Source: Acidobacteriota bacterium (GTDB lineage Bacteria; Acidobacteriota; Thermoanaerobaculia; Multivoradales; JAGPDF01). Taken from it: a stretch of DNA of 64,000 bases. Shown one piece after another: positions 44,393-53,446 of this stretch; position 1 is the stretch's first letter; each line of letters opens with the position of its first letter. The DNA lies in contig JACTMI010000024.1 in the NCBI GenBank assembly GCA_014584695.1, forward strand, positions 16,035 through 80,034. The letters run 5' to 3'. The notes beneath the pieces are model-generated. The model worked only from the letters and a program-made list of their open reading frames with translations. It did no database searches and was not told where the DNA came from. The translations under genes were made by a program, and so were the position numbers.

Positions 44393-45877
44393 GCTGAACG
44401 CGCGACCCTGATCGCATCGCTGGTCGAGCCGCCCTCTTCGGACGGACGGGAGATCGCCGCGCTCGCCGGGCGGGCGGAGATGCTCGAGGTGCGCGCCGAC
44501 CGGGTCGGCGATCTCGACCCGGACTGGCTGCGCGGCCTCTTCCCCGGCCGCCTCCTCTACACGTTGCGCAGCCGCGCCGAGGGCGGCGAGTTCAGCGGCG
44601 CGCGCGAGCGCCGTCGCCGCCGCCTCGCGGAGGCCTCGGCGGGCTACGACCTCGTCGACCTCGAGGGCGATCGCGACCGCGCGCCGGAGCTGCTCGATCA
44701 GATCGAGCCGGCGCGGCGAATCCTCTCCTGGCACGGCTCGGCGACCGACTTCTCCGGCCTGTCGTCCCGCGCCGCGCACCTGCTGTCGACGCCGGCGCGG
44801 TACTACAAGCTGGTGCCGACCGCCCTCCACTCCGGCGAGGACCTGGTGCCGCTCGCCCTGCTCGCCGAGCTGGGACGGAGCGACGTCGTCGCCTTCGCCG
44901 GGGGAGCGCGCGGCACCTGGACACGGCTGGTAGCGCCCCGGTTGGGCGCACCGGTGGTTTTCGCGGCGGCCTCGCAAACTCCGGCCGCCCCCGGCCAGCT
45001 CCCGCTCGAGCGTCTGCGGGGCGACTACGGGCTGCCCGAGCTGCCGCCCGCGGAGAGGCTCTTCGGCGTGGTCGGCGACCCCGCGCTCGGCTCGCTGTCG
45101 CCGCGGCTGCACAACCGCGCCTATCGTCGGCTCGGCATCGCGGCGCTCTACCTGCCCTTCGAAGTCGATCACTTCGGCGACTTCTGGCTCGAGCTGCTCG
45201 AGACCGGGACGCTGGCGCGGCTCGGCCTGCCGCTCGCCGGGCTCTCGGTGACCACCCCGCACAAGGAGGTGGCGTTCGCCATCGCCGGCGCCACCAGCCC
45301 GCTCGCGACACGGCTCCAGGCGGTGAACACGCTGACGCCGCGCGCGGGGGTGTGGGAGGGCGAATCGACCGACGCCGAAGGGGTGGTGGCGGCCCTGCGC
45401 GCGCGCGGGGTCGACCCGCGCGGCCGGCGCGCCGCCGTGCTGGGCTGCGGCGGGGCCGGGCGCGCCGCGGCGCTCGGCCTGTCGCTCGCCGGCGCGCGGG
45501 TGGCGATGGTCAACCGCGGCGCGGAGCGCGGGCTGGCGGCGGCCAAGAGCCTGGGGCTGCCCTTCGTTCCGCTCGCCGATCTCGGCGTCGCCGCCTTCGA
45601 TCTCTTCGTCCACGCGACGCCGCTCGGGCGCGGGCCCGCCGACGAGCTGCCGCTGCCCATCGCCCGCCTTTCGCCCGGCACGGCGGTGGTCGATCTGGTC
45701 TACGGCGAGGCGCCGACCCGCCTGGTGGCGGAGGCGGCGCGACGCGGCCTGGTCGCGGTCGACGGCCGCGAGGTGCTGCTGCGCCAAGCGGTGCCGCAGT
45801 TCCGCGTCATGACCGGCCGCGAGCTGCCGGTCGACCTCGGCCTCGAAGCGCTCGGCCTGACGGAGGTCTCGCGGTGA
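44390..45877 (+). CDS. aroDE: Bifunctional 3-dehydroquinate dehydratase / shikimate dehydrogenase
   Basis: 495 residues from TTG 44390 (AAGGAGG in the hairpin arm, 8 nt spacing; TTG 44384 is too close to it). The type I dehydratase half has EVRAD (33-37), His115 and the Schiff-base Lys140 in YYKLVPTA. The shikimate dehydrogenase half starts near 222: GDPALGSLSPRLHNRAY, catalytic Lys292 in TPHKE, STDAEG (Asp328) and the NADP motif GCGGAG (352-357). It carries out two successive steps to shikimate. It is the first gene of the superoperon, so aromatic flux is tied to his and trp expression. Confidence 0.94.
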   Translation: MAERATLIASLVEPPSSDGREIAALAGRAEMLEVRADRVGDLDPDWLRGLFPGRLLYTLRSRAEGGEFSGARERRRRRLAEASAGYDLVDLEGDRDRAPELLDQIEPARRILSWHGSATDFSGLSSRAAHLLSTPARYYKLVPTALHSGEDLVPLALLAELGRSDVVAFAGGARGTWTRLVAPRLGAPVVFAAASQTPAAPGQLPLERLRGDYGLPELPPAERLFGVVGDPALGSLSPRLHNRAYRRLGIAALYLPFEVDHFGDFWLELLETGTLARLGLPLAGLSVTTPHKEVAFAIAGATSPLATRLQAVNTLTPRAGVWEGESTDAEGVVAALRARGVDPRGRRAAVLGCGGAGRAAALGLSLAGARVAMVNRGAERGLAAAKSLGLPFVPLADLGVAAFDLFVHATPLGRGPADELPLPIARLSPGTAVVDLVYGEAPTRLVAEAARRGLVAVDGREVLLRQAVPQFRVMTGRELPVDLGLEALGLTEVSR

Positions 45878-46845
45878 GACTGACGGCGGGCCTGCCGGCG
45901 GGGGTCACGGCGCTGCTGTTCGAGTCGGCGCGGCGGCTGCGCCGACTCGAGAGCGACCTGGTCTCCCGGCTCGAGCAGGCCGGTTTCACCGAGGCGATCC
46001 TGCCGGTGCTCGATTACTTCGCCCCCTACGAGCCGCTGCTGCCGCCCGCGGCGCGAGCGGAGCTCTACCGCTTCGCCGACCGCGACGGCGAGCTGCTCGC
46101 GCTGCGCTCCGACTTCACGCCGCTCTTGGCCCGTCTCGTGGCGCCCCACCTGTCCGCCCTCGAGCTGCCGCTGCGGCTCTTCTATCGCGGCGACGTGGTC
46201 CGCTGCCCGGAGCGGGGGAGCCGGCGCGCGGCGGAGATCCACCAATTGGGTGGCGAGATCCTGGCGGCCTCCGGCGCCGCCGAGGCGGGCGAGATCGAGG
46301 CGACGGTCGCCTTCGCCCAACTGCTGGCGGCCGCGGTCCCGGGCCAGGCGCGGCTGGTGCTCGGGCTCGCCGGCGCGCTCGACGACCTGCTGCTGAACGC
46401 GGTCGGCGCCGAACGGGCGGCGGCGCTGGCGGGGGCGGTGGCGCGGCGCGAGCTGGCGGCGGCGCGCGGCACCAGCGCGGCGCTGGCCGAGATCGTCGAG
46501 CGCGGCGCGCCCGCCTCCACCGCGGCGCTCGGGGCGCGCGGCGCCGCGGCGCTCGAGCGGCTGCAGGCGATGAGCGAGCGCGTCGCGGCCGCGGCGCCGG
46601 GCGTCGCCGTGAGCATCGACCTCGCCGAGTTCGCCGACTACTCGGCGCTGGCGACGCCGGCGGCGGCGCGGGACTTGAGGCCCTACTACGACGGCCCGGT
46701 GTTCCGCGCCTACCTGCCCGGCCGCGGCCGCTCGATCGGCGGCGGCGGCCGCTACGACCGGCTGTTCGCCGCGCTCGGCGCGCCGGTCGCCGCGATCGGG
46801 TTCTCGCTGCGGCTCGACGTCCTCGCCGGGGAGCCTGGCGCGTGA
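45874..46845 (+). CDS. hisZ: ATP phosphoribosyltransferase regulatory subunit
   Basis: 323 residues from GTG 45874, overlapping the aroDE stop (GTGA), with CGGAGG 7 nt upstream. It resembles a histidyl-tRNA synthetase core without anticodon domain: motif 2 LRLFYRGDVVRC, and the His-pocket line GGGGRYDRL plus AIGFSLRLD. HisZ is needed when HisG is the short form, as here. It binds histidine for feedback inhibition in the hetero-octamer. Confidence 0.9.
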   Translation: MRLTAGLPAGVTALLFESARRLRRLESDLVSRLEQAGFTEAILPVLDYFAPYEPLLPPAARAELYRFADRDGELLALRSDFTPLLARLVAPHLSALELPLRLFYRGDVVRCPERGSRRAAEIHQLGGEILAASGAAEAGEIEATVAFAQLLAAAVPGQARLVLGLAGALDDLLLNAVGAERAAALAGAVARRELAAARGTSAALAEIVERGAPASTAALGARGAAALERLQAMSERVAAAAPGVAVSIDLAEFADYSALATPAAARDLRPYYDGPVFRAYLPGRGRSIGGGGRYDRLFAALGAPVAAIGFSLRLDVLAGEPGA

Positions 46846-47471
46846 TCCGGATCGCTCTGCCCAAGGGGAGGACCGGCACCGTCGCGCGTGCCGCGCTCGC
46901 CGGGGCCGGGTACGACCTGAGCGGCCTCGACGGCGACGGCCGCAGCTTGCGCCACCGCCTGCCGGCGGCCGGGCTCGAGGTGCTGCTGCTCAAGGACCGC
47001 GACCTGCCGCTCTACGTCGAGCGCGGCATCGCCGACTGCGGCGTCGTCGGGCGCGACATCCTCGAAGAGGTCGACGGCGATCTACTGGCGCCGCTCGAGC
47101 TACCCGGCAGCCGCTGCCGCCTGTCGCTGATCGGCCCGCGGGGCAGCCGCCCGCCGGCTCCTGGCGGCCAGGTCCGGCTGGCGACCAAGTACCCGCGCAC
47201 CGCCGAGCGCTGGCTCGCGCGCCAGGCCTGGAGCGCCGAGATCCTCGAGCTGTCGGGTTCGATCGAGCTGGCGCCGGTGCTGGGGCTGGCCGATTTCGTC
47301 CTGGACATCGTCGAGACCGGCGCGACACTCGCCGCCCACGGTCTCGAGGAGCTCGTCCAGGTGCGCGAGATCGCCCCCTGTCTGATCGTCCACCGTGCCG
47401 CCTGGCAGACGCTGCGCGGCGAGCTGGGGGATCTGATCGGCCGCTTGGAGGGGGCGGAGGTGGGCCGATGA
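46842..47471 (+). CDS. hisG: ATP phosphoribosyltransferase, short form
   Basis: 209 residues from GTG 46842, overlapping hisZ (GTGA). ALPKGRT, the ADCGVVGRD loop, the phosphate line ATKYPRTAERW and LVLDIVETGATL-type end (FVLDIVETGATLAAHG) mark HisG; the C-terminal regulatory domain of long forms is missing. First step of histidine synthesis, from ATP and PRPP, with HisZ. Confidence 0.95.
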   Translation: MIRIALPKGRTGTVARAALAGAGYDLSGLDGDGRSLRHRLPAAGLEVLLLKDRDLPLYVERGIADCGVVGRDILEEVDGDLLAPLELPGSRCRLSLIGPRGSRPPAPGGQVRLATKYPRTAERWLARQAWSAEILELSGSIELAPVLGLADFVLDIVETGATLAAHGLEELVQVREIAPCLIVHRAAWQTLRGELGDLIGRLEGAEVGR

Positions 47472-48790
47472 GGCCGGCGCTGCTCGTCGCGGCCGCGGAC
47501 AGCGCGGCCGGCCGGCGCCTGCGGTCACGCTTCGGCGGCCGCCTCGACGCGGTGCTCGATGCCGCGGTCGAGTGGGCGGCACGGCGGATCTGGCGCGCCA
47601 TCGAGCGGGGAGGCGATGCCGCGCTGCTCGCGGCGGTCACCGAGCTCGACGGCTGGTCGCCGGAGTCGACCGCCGCGCTCCGCCTGCGCCCGCTGCCCGA
47701 GGACGCCGGCTGGCGGGCGCTCCCCGCGGGCTTCGCGGCCGCCTTCGAGCAGGCGCTCGCGGCGGTCGAGAGCTGCCACCGGCACCGCCCGCCGACGCCG
47801 CACGTGGTCGAGCTCGACGGCGTCGAGATCGAGCACCGGGTGCAGCCGCTCTCGCGGGTCGGCGTCTACGTGCCGGGCGGGCGGGCCTGCTATCCGTCGA
47901 CGGCGCTGATGACCGTGGTGCCGGCGCGCGCGGCCGGTGTCGGCGAGATCGTGGTCGCGACCCCGGCGCGGAGCTACCTCGAGCAGCCGTCGCTGCGCTA
48001 CGCGCTGGCGCGGCTCGGGGTCGAGGAGATCTGGGGCATCGGCGGCGCCCAGGCGATCGCGGCGCTCTCCCTGGGGACGGAGTCCGTGCGGCGGGTCGAT
48101 CTCGTCGCCGGTCCCGGCAACGCCTGGGTCACCGCCGCCAAACGGCTGGCGCTCGGCCGGGTGGCGATCGACGGCCTGATGGGGCCGAGCGAGGTGGTGA
48201 TCCTCGCCTCCCCGGGGGCCGAGCCCGAGTGGGTCGCCGCCGATCTGCTCGCCCAAGCCGAGCACGATCCGCGCGCGGCGGCGCTGCTGGTGACCTGGTC
48301 GCGGCCGCTGGCGCGGGCGGTGGCGACGGCGGTGGAGCGCCAGCTCGGCCCGCTCTCGACGGCGCCGACCGCGCGCGCGGCGCTCCACCGCTTCGGCGGC
48401 GCGCTGGTGGTCGCGGGGCTCGATCAGGCGGTCGAGCTCGCCAACGAGCTGGCGCCGGAGCACTTGCAGCTGGTGGGCGCCGAGGCCGAGGGCGCCGCCG
48501 AGCGCTGCCGTTGCGCCGGGGCGCTGTTCGTGGGCGCCTCGACTCCGGAGGTGTTCGGCGACTACCTCGCCGGGCCCAGCCACGTGCTGCCCACTTGCGG
48601 CACCGCTCGCTTCGCCTCCGCGCTCGGCGTCGAAACGTTCCAGCGCCGCTCTCACCGGATCGCGGTGCGCGACCGCGCGGTGGCCGCTCGCCTGGCCGGC
48701 GCGGCCGAGATCCTGGCGCGCGCCGAGGGTCTGCCGGCGCACGCCGCCGCGGCCGCGCTGCGCGGGGCCGCCGAACGGGGGCGGGAGTGA
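47468..48790 (+). CDS. hisD: Histidinol dehydrogenase
   Basis: 440 residues from ATG 47468, overlapping hisG (ATGA). YVPGGRACYPSTALM, IGGAQAIAAL, AGPGNAWVTAAKRL, GPSEVVILA and AQAEHDPRA (zinc Gln/His) and ELAPEHLQL (catalytic Glu-His) are intact. It oxidises histidinol to histidine in two NAD-dependent steps. Confidence 0.97.
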   Translation: MRPALLVAAADSAAGRRLRSRFGGRLDAVLDAAVEWAARRIWRAIERGGDAALLAAVTELDGWSPESTAALRLRPLPEDAGWRALPAGFAAAFEQALAAVESCHRHRPPTPHVVELDGVEIEHRVQPLSRVGVYVPGGRACYPSTALMTVVPARAAGVGEIVVATPARSYLEQPSLRYALARLGVEEIWGIGGAQAIAALSLGTESVRRVDLVAGPGNAWVTAAKRLALGRVAIDGLMGPSEVVILASPGAEPEWVAADLLAQAEHDPRAAALLVTWSRPLARAVATAVERQLGPLSTAPTARAALHRFGGALVVAGLDQAVELANELAPEHLQLVGAEAEGAAERCRCAGALFVGASTPEVFGDYLAGPSHVLPTCGTARFASALGVETFQRRSHRIAVRDRAVAARLAGAAEILARAEGLPAHAAAAALRGAAERGRE

Positions 48791-49902
48791 CCGCTCCCCG
48801 GCTCGACGCCGGCTCGTTGGCGCGCGCGGAGATCCGGGCGCTCGGCGCCTACGTTCTCGACCTCTCGCCCTGCCGTCACAAGCTCGACCAGAACGAGGTG
48901 CCTTGGGAGCCGACGGTTGGCTTCAAGGCGGAGGCCGCGGCGCGGCTGCTCTCGCGCCCCTGGCGCCGCTACCCCGACTTCCATGGCGAGGCGTTGCGCG
49001 CCCGGCTGGCGGAGATCCACGGCTGGCGGGCCGACGGCATCCTGGTCGGCAACGGCTCGAACGAGCTGCTGGCGGCTGCTCTCGCGACCGTCGCCGGTCC
49101 CGGGCGCGAGGTGCTCGGCCTGCTGCCGAGCTTCGGCCTCTATCCGGTCTTCGCGCGGACGAACGGGGCGCGCCTCCGCGGGCTCGGGCCGCGTCCGGAC
49201 CTGGCGCTTCCCCTCGACGAGCTCGAGCGCGAGGTGGAGCGCGATCCGACCCGGCCGGTACTGATCGCGGCGCCCAACAACCCGACCGGCGAGGCGGTCC
49301 CGGTGGACCGGATCGAGCGGCTGGCGTCGCGGCTCGCGGCGCCGCTCCTGCTCGACAACGCTTACGGCGAGTTCAGTCGCTTCGATTACCGGCCGCTGCT
49401 CGCGCGCTGCCCCAACCTCGTCCTCTTCCGGACCTTCTCCAAGGCCTGGTCGCTGGCCGGCCTGCGGGTCGGCTACCTGCTGGCCGACCCGGCGCTGGTG
49501 GCCGAGGTCGTCAAGGTGAAGCTGCCCTACAACCTGGGCCACGCCGGGGCGGTGATCGCGGAGCTGGCGCTCGAACCGGCGCACGCGCGGCGAGCGGCAC
49601 GCGCCGTGCGCGTCCTGGTGGCGCGCCGGGAGAGTTGGCGCCGGCTGCTCGAGCGCTGTGGCGCCGAAGTCGTGCCGTCGGAAGGCAACTTCCTGCTCAC
49701 GCGCTGGCCCATGGGCGAGCTCGAACGGGTGCGCGAGCGCCTGGCGCGCGTGTCGATCCGGGTGCGCGACGTCTCCGCCGGCGCCGGCCTCGCCGGTTGC
49801 CTGCGCTTTTCCGTCGGCGACGGCGCGGCGCTCGTCGCCGTGGCGCGGGCCTTGGGCCAGCCCTCGCCGCGGCGCGGGAGCGCCGGGGGGCAAGTGCCAT
49901 GA
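48787..49902 (+). CDS. hisC: Histidinol-phosphate aminotransferase
   Basis: 371 residues from GTG 48787, overlapping hisD (GTGA). KLDQNEVPWEP, VGNGSNELL, APNNPTGEAV, the substrate-side DNAYGEF and the PLP Lys in FSKAWSLAGLRVGY are all present. It transaminates imidazole-acetol phosphate with glutamate; such enzymes may also serve aromatic amino acids. Confidence 0.95.
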   Translation: MTAPRLDAGSLARAEIRALGAYVLDLSPCRHKLDQNEVPWEPTVGFKAEAAARLLSRPWRRYPDFHGEALRARLAEIHGWRADGILVGNGSNELLAAALATVAGPGREVLGLLPSFGLYPVFARTNGARLRGLGPRPDLALPLDELEREVERDPTRPVLIAAPNNPTGEAVPVDRIERLASRLAAPLLLDNAYGEFSRFDYRPLLARCPNLVLFRTFSKAWSLAGLRVGYLLADPALVAEVVKVKLPYNLGHAGAVIAELALEPAHARRAARAVRVLVARRESWRRLLERCGAEVVPSEGNFLLTRWPMGELERVRERLARVSIRVRDVSAGAGLAGCLRFSVGDGAALVAVARALGQPSPRRGSAGGQVP

Positions 49903-50504
49903 GCGAGCCGCGCCGTGCCCGGGTGGACCGAAGCACCCGCGAGACGACGATCGCGCTGGCGCTCGATCTCGGCGGTGGCGAGCGGCGGATCGAGGTGCCG
50001 GACGGCTTCCTCGGCCACATGCTCGAGGCGCTCGCGACCCACGGCGGCCTCGGCCTCGAGGTGCGCGCGAGCGGCGACACGCACGTCGACCTCCACCACA
50101 CCGTCGAAGACGTCGGCATCGCGACCGGAGAGGCGCTCGCGGCCGCGCTCGGCGAACGGTGCGGCATCGTGCGCTTCGCTCATGCCTACGCGCCGCTCGA
50201 CGAGGCGCTGGCGCGCGCGGTGGTCGATCTGTCCGGCCGCGGCTTCTTCGCCTGGCGCTGCCCCCCCGAGCTCGAGTCGCTCTGGGTGACGCCGGCCTTT
50301 CCGCTCACCCTGGTCGCCGACTTCTTCCAGGCGCTCGCCGACCGTGGCCGGTTGACGCTCCATCTCGAGCTGCTCGCCGGGAGGAACGGCCACCACCTGG
50401 CCGAGGCGGCGTTCAAGGCGGTGGCGCTGGCGCTGCGGCAGGCGGTGGCGATCCGCCCTGGCGCCGTCGACGCTCCCAGCACCAAGGGGACCCTGAACGC
50501 ATGA
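49899..50504 (+). CDS. hisB: Imidazoleglycerol-phosphate dehydratase, monofunctional
   Basis: 201 residues from ATG 49899 (ATGA overlap with hisC). The two Mn-binding blocks DLHHTVEDVGI and GHHLAEAAFKA and the end PSTKGTLN are typical. The N-terminal phosphatase domain of enteric HisB is absent, and no other histidinol-phosphate phosphatase is in the operon. Confidence 0.96.
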   Translation: MSEPRRARVDRSTRETTIALALDLGGGERRIEVPDGFLGHMLEALATHGGLGLEVRASGDTHVDLHHTVEDVGIATGEALAAALGERCGIVRFAHAYAPLDEALARAVVDLSGRGFFAWRCPPELESLWVTPAFPLTLVADFFQALADRGRLTLHLELLAGRNGHHLAEAAFKAVALALRQAVAIRPGAVDAPSTKGTLNA

Positions 50505-51121
50505 GCCGGGACGTCCTGATCGTCGACTTGGGCGTCGGCAACCTCGGCAACGTCCGTCGCGCGCTCGCGGCCGCCGGGGGAGAAGCGCGCGTGGCGGCCG
50601 ATCCCGTCGCCATTTCGCGGGCCCGGCGCCTCGTGCTGCCGGGCGTCGGCGCCTTTCGCCCGCCGCGCGAGCGGCTGCGCGGCGCGCTCGAGGCCGCGCT
50701 CGCGCGGGCGCTCGCGGCCGGCGCGACGCTGCTCGGCATCTGCGTCGGCTACCAGCTCCTCTTCGAGCGCGGCGAGGAGCACGGCACGACCGACGGGCTG
50801 GGGTTGGTGGCGGGGAGCGTGACCGCGCTGCCGTCCAGCGTGCCGGTGCCGCAGATCGGCTGGAACCGGCTCGAGATCGAACGGTCCCACCCGCTGGTCG
50901 AGGGTCTCGATGGCGGCTGCGAGGTCTACTTCGTCCACGGCTTCGCCCCCGAGGGTGTCGCCCGGGAGTCGACCGTCGCGACCACGTTGCACGGCCGGCG
51001 ATTCGCCTCCGTGGCGGGACTCGGCCGGGTCGTCGGCACCCAGTTCCATCCCGAGAAGAGTGGCGACGTCGGTCTGCGGATGCTGCGCAACTTCCTCGCT
51101 TGGGAGGGCGCGTGGAGCTGA
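50501..51121 (+). CDS. hisH: Imidazole glycerol phosphate synthase, glutaminase subunit
   Basis: 206 residues from ATG 50501 (ATGA overlap with hisB). The class I glutaminase triad is Cys in GICVGYQLLF and His/Glu in QFHPEKSG. It supplies ammonia through HisF. It overlaps the start of hisA by 10 nt. Confidence 0.95.
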   Translation: MSRDVLIVDLGVGNLGNVRRALAAAGGEARVAADPVAISRARRLVLPGVGAFRPPRERLRGALEAALARALAAGATLLGICVGYQLLFERGEEHGTTDGLGLVAGSVTALPSSVPVPQIGWNRLEIERSHPLVEGLDGGCEVYFVHGFAPEGVARESTVATTLHGRRFASVAGLGRVVGTQFHPEKSGDVGLRMLRNFLAWEGAWS

Positions 51122-51852
51122 TCCCGTCGATCGACCTGCGGCGCGGGCAAGTGGTGCGGCTCGAGCGGGGTGACGACGCGCGGGCGACGGTCTATCCGTT
51201 CGACCCGCTGGAGCTGCTCGAGCGTTTCGCCGCGGCGGGGGTGACGCGGGTCCACGTCGTCGATCTCGACGCGGCGTTCGGGTCGGCACCGCAGGCGGCG
51301 CTCTTGAGACGCCTCGGCGAAGGAGGCGCCGTGAAGAGCCTCCAGTTGGGGGGTGGCTTGCGGAGCGTCGCGGCGGTCGAACGGGCGTTGTCGTGGGGGT
51401 TCGAGCGGGTGGTCGTGGGGTCGATGGTGGTGCGGGATCCCGCCGGGTTCGCCGTTCTCGCGGCCGCGCAGCTGGGGCGCGTCGTGCCGGCGCTCGACTG
51501 TGCCGCCGGAGTGGTGCGCGTCGCCGGATGGTCCGAGTTGTCCGCCCTGAGTTGGAAAGAGGCTTCGATCGCCCTTCGAGATCTCCCCTGCCCGGCGGTC
51601 CTGGTCACCGACATCGAACGGGACGGCATGCTGTCGGGGCCGAACCTCGAGCTGGCGGCGGGGGTGGCGCGGGTGAGCGGGATTCCGGCGATCGTCTCGG
51701 GCGGTGTCTCGTCGGCCGGAGATCTCACGCGCGCGTTGGCGACACCCGGGGTCGGCGCGGCGATCCTCGGGCGGGCGTTCTACGACGGCCGGGTGAGCGT
51801 GGAGGAGGCGCTGGCGGCCGCCGGGGCGGCAGTCTCGGGAGCGCGTGCGTGA
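51112..51852 (+). CDS. hisA: ProFAR isomerase
   Basis: 246 residues if GTG 51112 is the start, giving the family N-terminus [20 protein letters not shown] 51100 would add four residues. GGGAGG at 51102-51107 lies close upstream. A (beta/alpha)8 barrel with the active-site Asp in IPSIDL and the second in [10 protein letters not shown]. It isomerises ProFAR to PRFAR. Confidence 0.93.
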   Translation: MELIPSIDLRRGQVVRLERGDDARATVYPFDPLELLERFAAAGVTRVHVVDLDAAFGSAPQAALLRRLGEGGAVKSLQLGGGLRSVAAVERALSWGFERVVVGSMVVRDPAGFAVLAAAQLGRVVPALDCAAGVVRVAGWSELSALSWKEASIALRDLPCPAVLVTDIERDGMLSGPNLELAAGVARVSGIPAIVSGGVSSAGDLTRALATPGVGAAILGRAFYDGRVSVEEALAAAGAAVSGARA

Positions 51853-52676
51853 GCGGGCCGGGCCTGGTCGCCGAGCGCGGGGCCCTCACGCACCTGGCGC
51901 GGCGGGTGATCCCCTGTCTGGACGTCGCCGACGGCCGGGTGGTCAAGGGCGTGCGCTTCGAGAACCTGACGGACGCTGGCGACCCCGCCGAGCAGGCGGC
52001 GCGCTACGCGGCGCAGGGGGCCGACGAGTTGGTCTTTCTCGACGTCGCGGCATCGCAGGAGCGGCGGGGACCGGCGCTCGATTGGGTCGAGCGGGTGGCC
52101 GAGCGGGTGTTCGTGCCGCTGACGGTGGGCGGCGGCGTGCGCGGCGTCGCCGACGCCAGCGCGTTGCTCGCGGCGGGGGCCGACAAGGTCGGGGTCAACT
52201 CGGCGGCGGTGGCGCGGCCGGCACTACTCACCGAGCTCGCGGCGCGCTTCGGCAGCCAGTGCGTCGTCCTCTCGGTCGACGCGCGCCGGACCGGAGGCGG
52301 GCACTGGGAGGTGGTCACCCACGGCGGCCGGCGGGCGACCGGCCTCGACGCGCTCGAGTGGATTCGCGCCGGCGTGGCGCGCGGCGCCGGCGAGATCCTG
52401 CTGACCTCGATCGACCGCGATGGCACCCGCGCCGGCTACGACCTCGAGCTGCTCAGGGCGGCCTGCGCGGGGTTGCCGGTGCCGGTGATCGCCTCCGGCG
52501 GCGGCGCGACGATCGACGACTTCGCCGCCGCGCTCGAGGCGGGCGCGGCGGCGGTGCTGGCGGCCTCGGTCTTCCACTCGGGCGAGACGACGGTCGCCGC
52601 GATCCACCGTGCGCTCGCCGCGCGCGGCTTCCAGGTCCGGCGCACCTGGGAGTCGAGAGGAGAGGTGCCGGCATGA
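51849..52676 (+). CDS. hisF: Imidazole glycerol phosphate synthase, cyclase subunit
   Basis: 275 residues from GTG 51849 (GTGA overlap with hisA). [20 protein letters not shown] with the catalytic Asp, VGGGVRG, LSVDARR and [18 protein letters not shown] with the second catalytic Asp, and GGGATIDDF are all present. It makes imidazole glycerol phosphate and AICAR with HisH. Confidence 0.96.
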   Translation: MSGPGLVAERGALTHLARRVIPCLDVADGRVVKGVRFENLTDAGDPAEQAARYAAQGADELVFLDVAASQERRGPALDWVERVAERVFVPLTVGGGVRGVADASALLAAGADKVGVNSAAVARPALLTELAARFGSQCVVLSVDARRTGGGHWEVVTHGGRRATGLDALEWIRAGVARGAGEILLTSIDRDGTRAGYDLELLRAACAGLPVPVIASGGGATIDDFAAALEAGAAAVLAASVFHSGETTVAAIHRALAARGFQVRRTWESRGEVPA

Positions 52677-53401
52677 GCGGGACGACGCTGACGCTCGACC
52701 TCGACGCGCTGCGCTTCGACGAACGCGGGCTGGTAGCCGCGATCGCGCAGGACGCCTTCACCGGCCGGGTGCTCATGCTCGCCTGGGCGAACCGCGCGGC
52801 GGTCGAGCGGACCATGGAGAGCGGCGAGGCGCACTTCTTTTCGCGCTCGCGAGGAGAGCTCTGGCGCAAGGGCGAGACCTCCGGCAACGTGCTGAGGGTC
52901 GTCGGCCTCGCCGCCGACTGCGACGGCGACGCGCTGCTGTTGTCCGTCAACCCCGCCGGGCCTGCCTGCCACACGGGCGCGACGAGCTGCTTCGCGGACG
53001 CCCCGGGTGGCCTCGACCTCGGCGCCCTCGAGCGGATCGTCCTGGCGCGCGCGGGCGCCGATCCGGGGAGCAGCTACACCGCGCGGCTCCTGCGCGAGGG
53101 CGCCCCGAGGATCGCGCAGAAGGTGGGCGAGGAGGCGACCGAGGTGGTCGTCGCGGCGCTCACGGGCGACGGCGGCGGCGATGGCGATGCGGCGACAGCG
53201 AAGACTCGGCTCGTCGAGGAGACCAGCGACCTGCTCTTCCACCTGCTCGTGCTGCTGCGGGCGCGGGGCGTCGGAGTCGAAGAGGTCGCGGCGGAGCTCG
53301 CCAAGCGCCATCGCGAAGCCGCGAGACAACCCATCGCGCAGACTCCGCAATCACCAGCACGGCCCCGCAAGGTCACCCCCGATCCGGAGGAGACCCCTTA
53401 A
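52673..53401 (+). CDS. hisIE: Phosphoribosyl-AMP cyclohydrolase / phosphoribosyl-ATP pyrophosphatase fusion
   Basis: 242 residues from ATG 52673 (ATGA overlap with hisF). The HisI half has [33 protein letters not shown] and CHTGATSCF (zinc Cys); the HisE half has [14 protein letters not shown] and [14 protein letters not shown] Pro-rich tail of about 25 residues ends at TAA, immediately followed by the trpE ATG. It is the last his gene. Confidence 0.95.
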   Translation: MSGTTLTLDLDALRFDERGLVAAIAQDAFTGRVLMLAWANRAAVERTMESGEAHFFSRSRGELWRKGETSGNVLRVVGLAADCDGDALLLSVNPAGPACHTGATSCFADAPGGLDLGALERIVLARAGADPGSSYTARLLREGAPRIAQKVGEEATEVVVAALTGDGGGDGDAATAKTRLVEETSDLLFHLLVLLRARGVGVEEVAAELAKRHREAARQPIAQTPQSPARPRKVTPDPEETP

Positions 53402-53446
53402 ATGGAAGCCTTTTCTTCTTCTTCTTCTTCTTCTTCTTCTTCTATG
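53394..53446 (+). repeat. Dispersed-motif copy and (TTC)10 microsatellite at the his/trp junction
   Basis: CCCCTTAAATGGAAGCCTTTT followed by ten TTC units (53413-53442) and CTATGG. Read in reverse this is (GAA)10 then GAAAAGGCTTCCATTTAAGG, aligning with the dispersed core. The repeat is read in trpE as ten TCT Ser codons. Confidence 0.7.
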
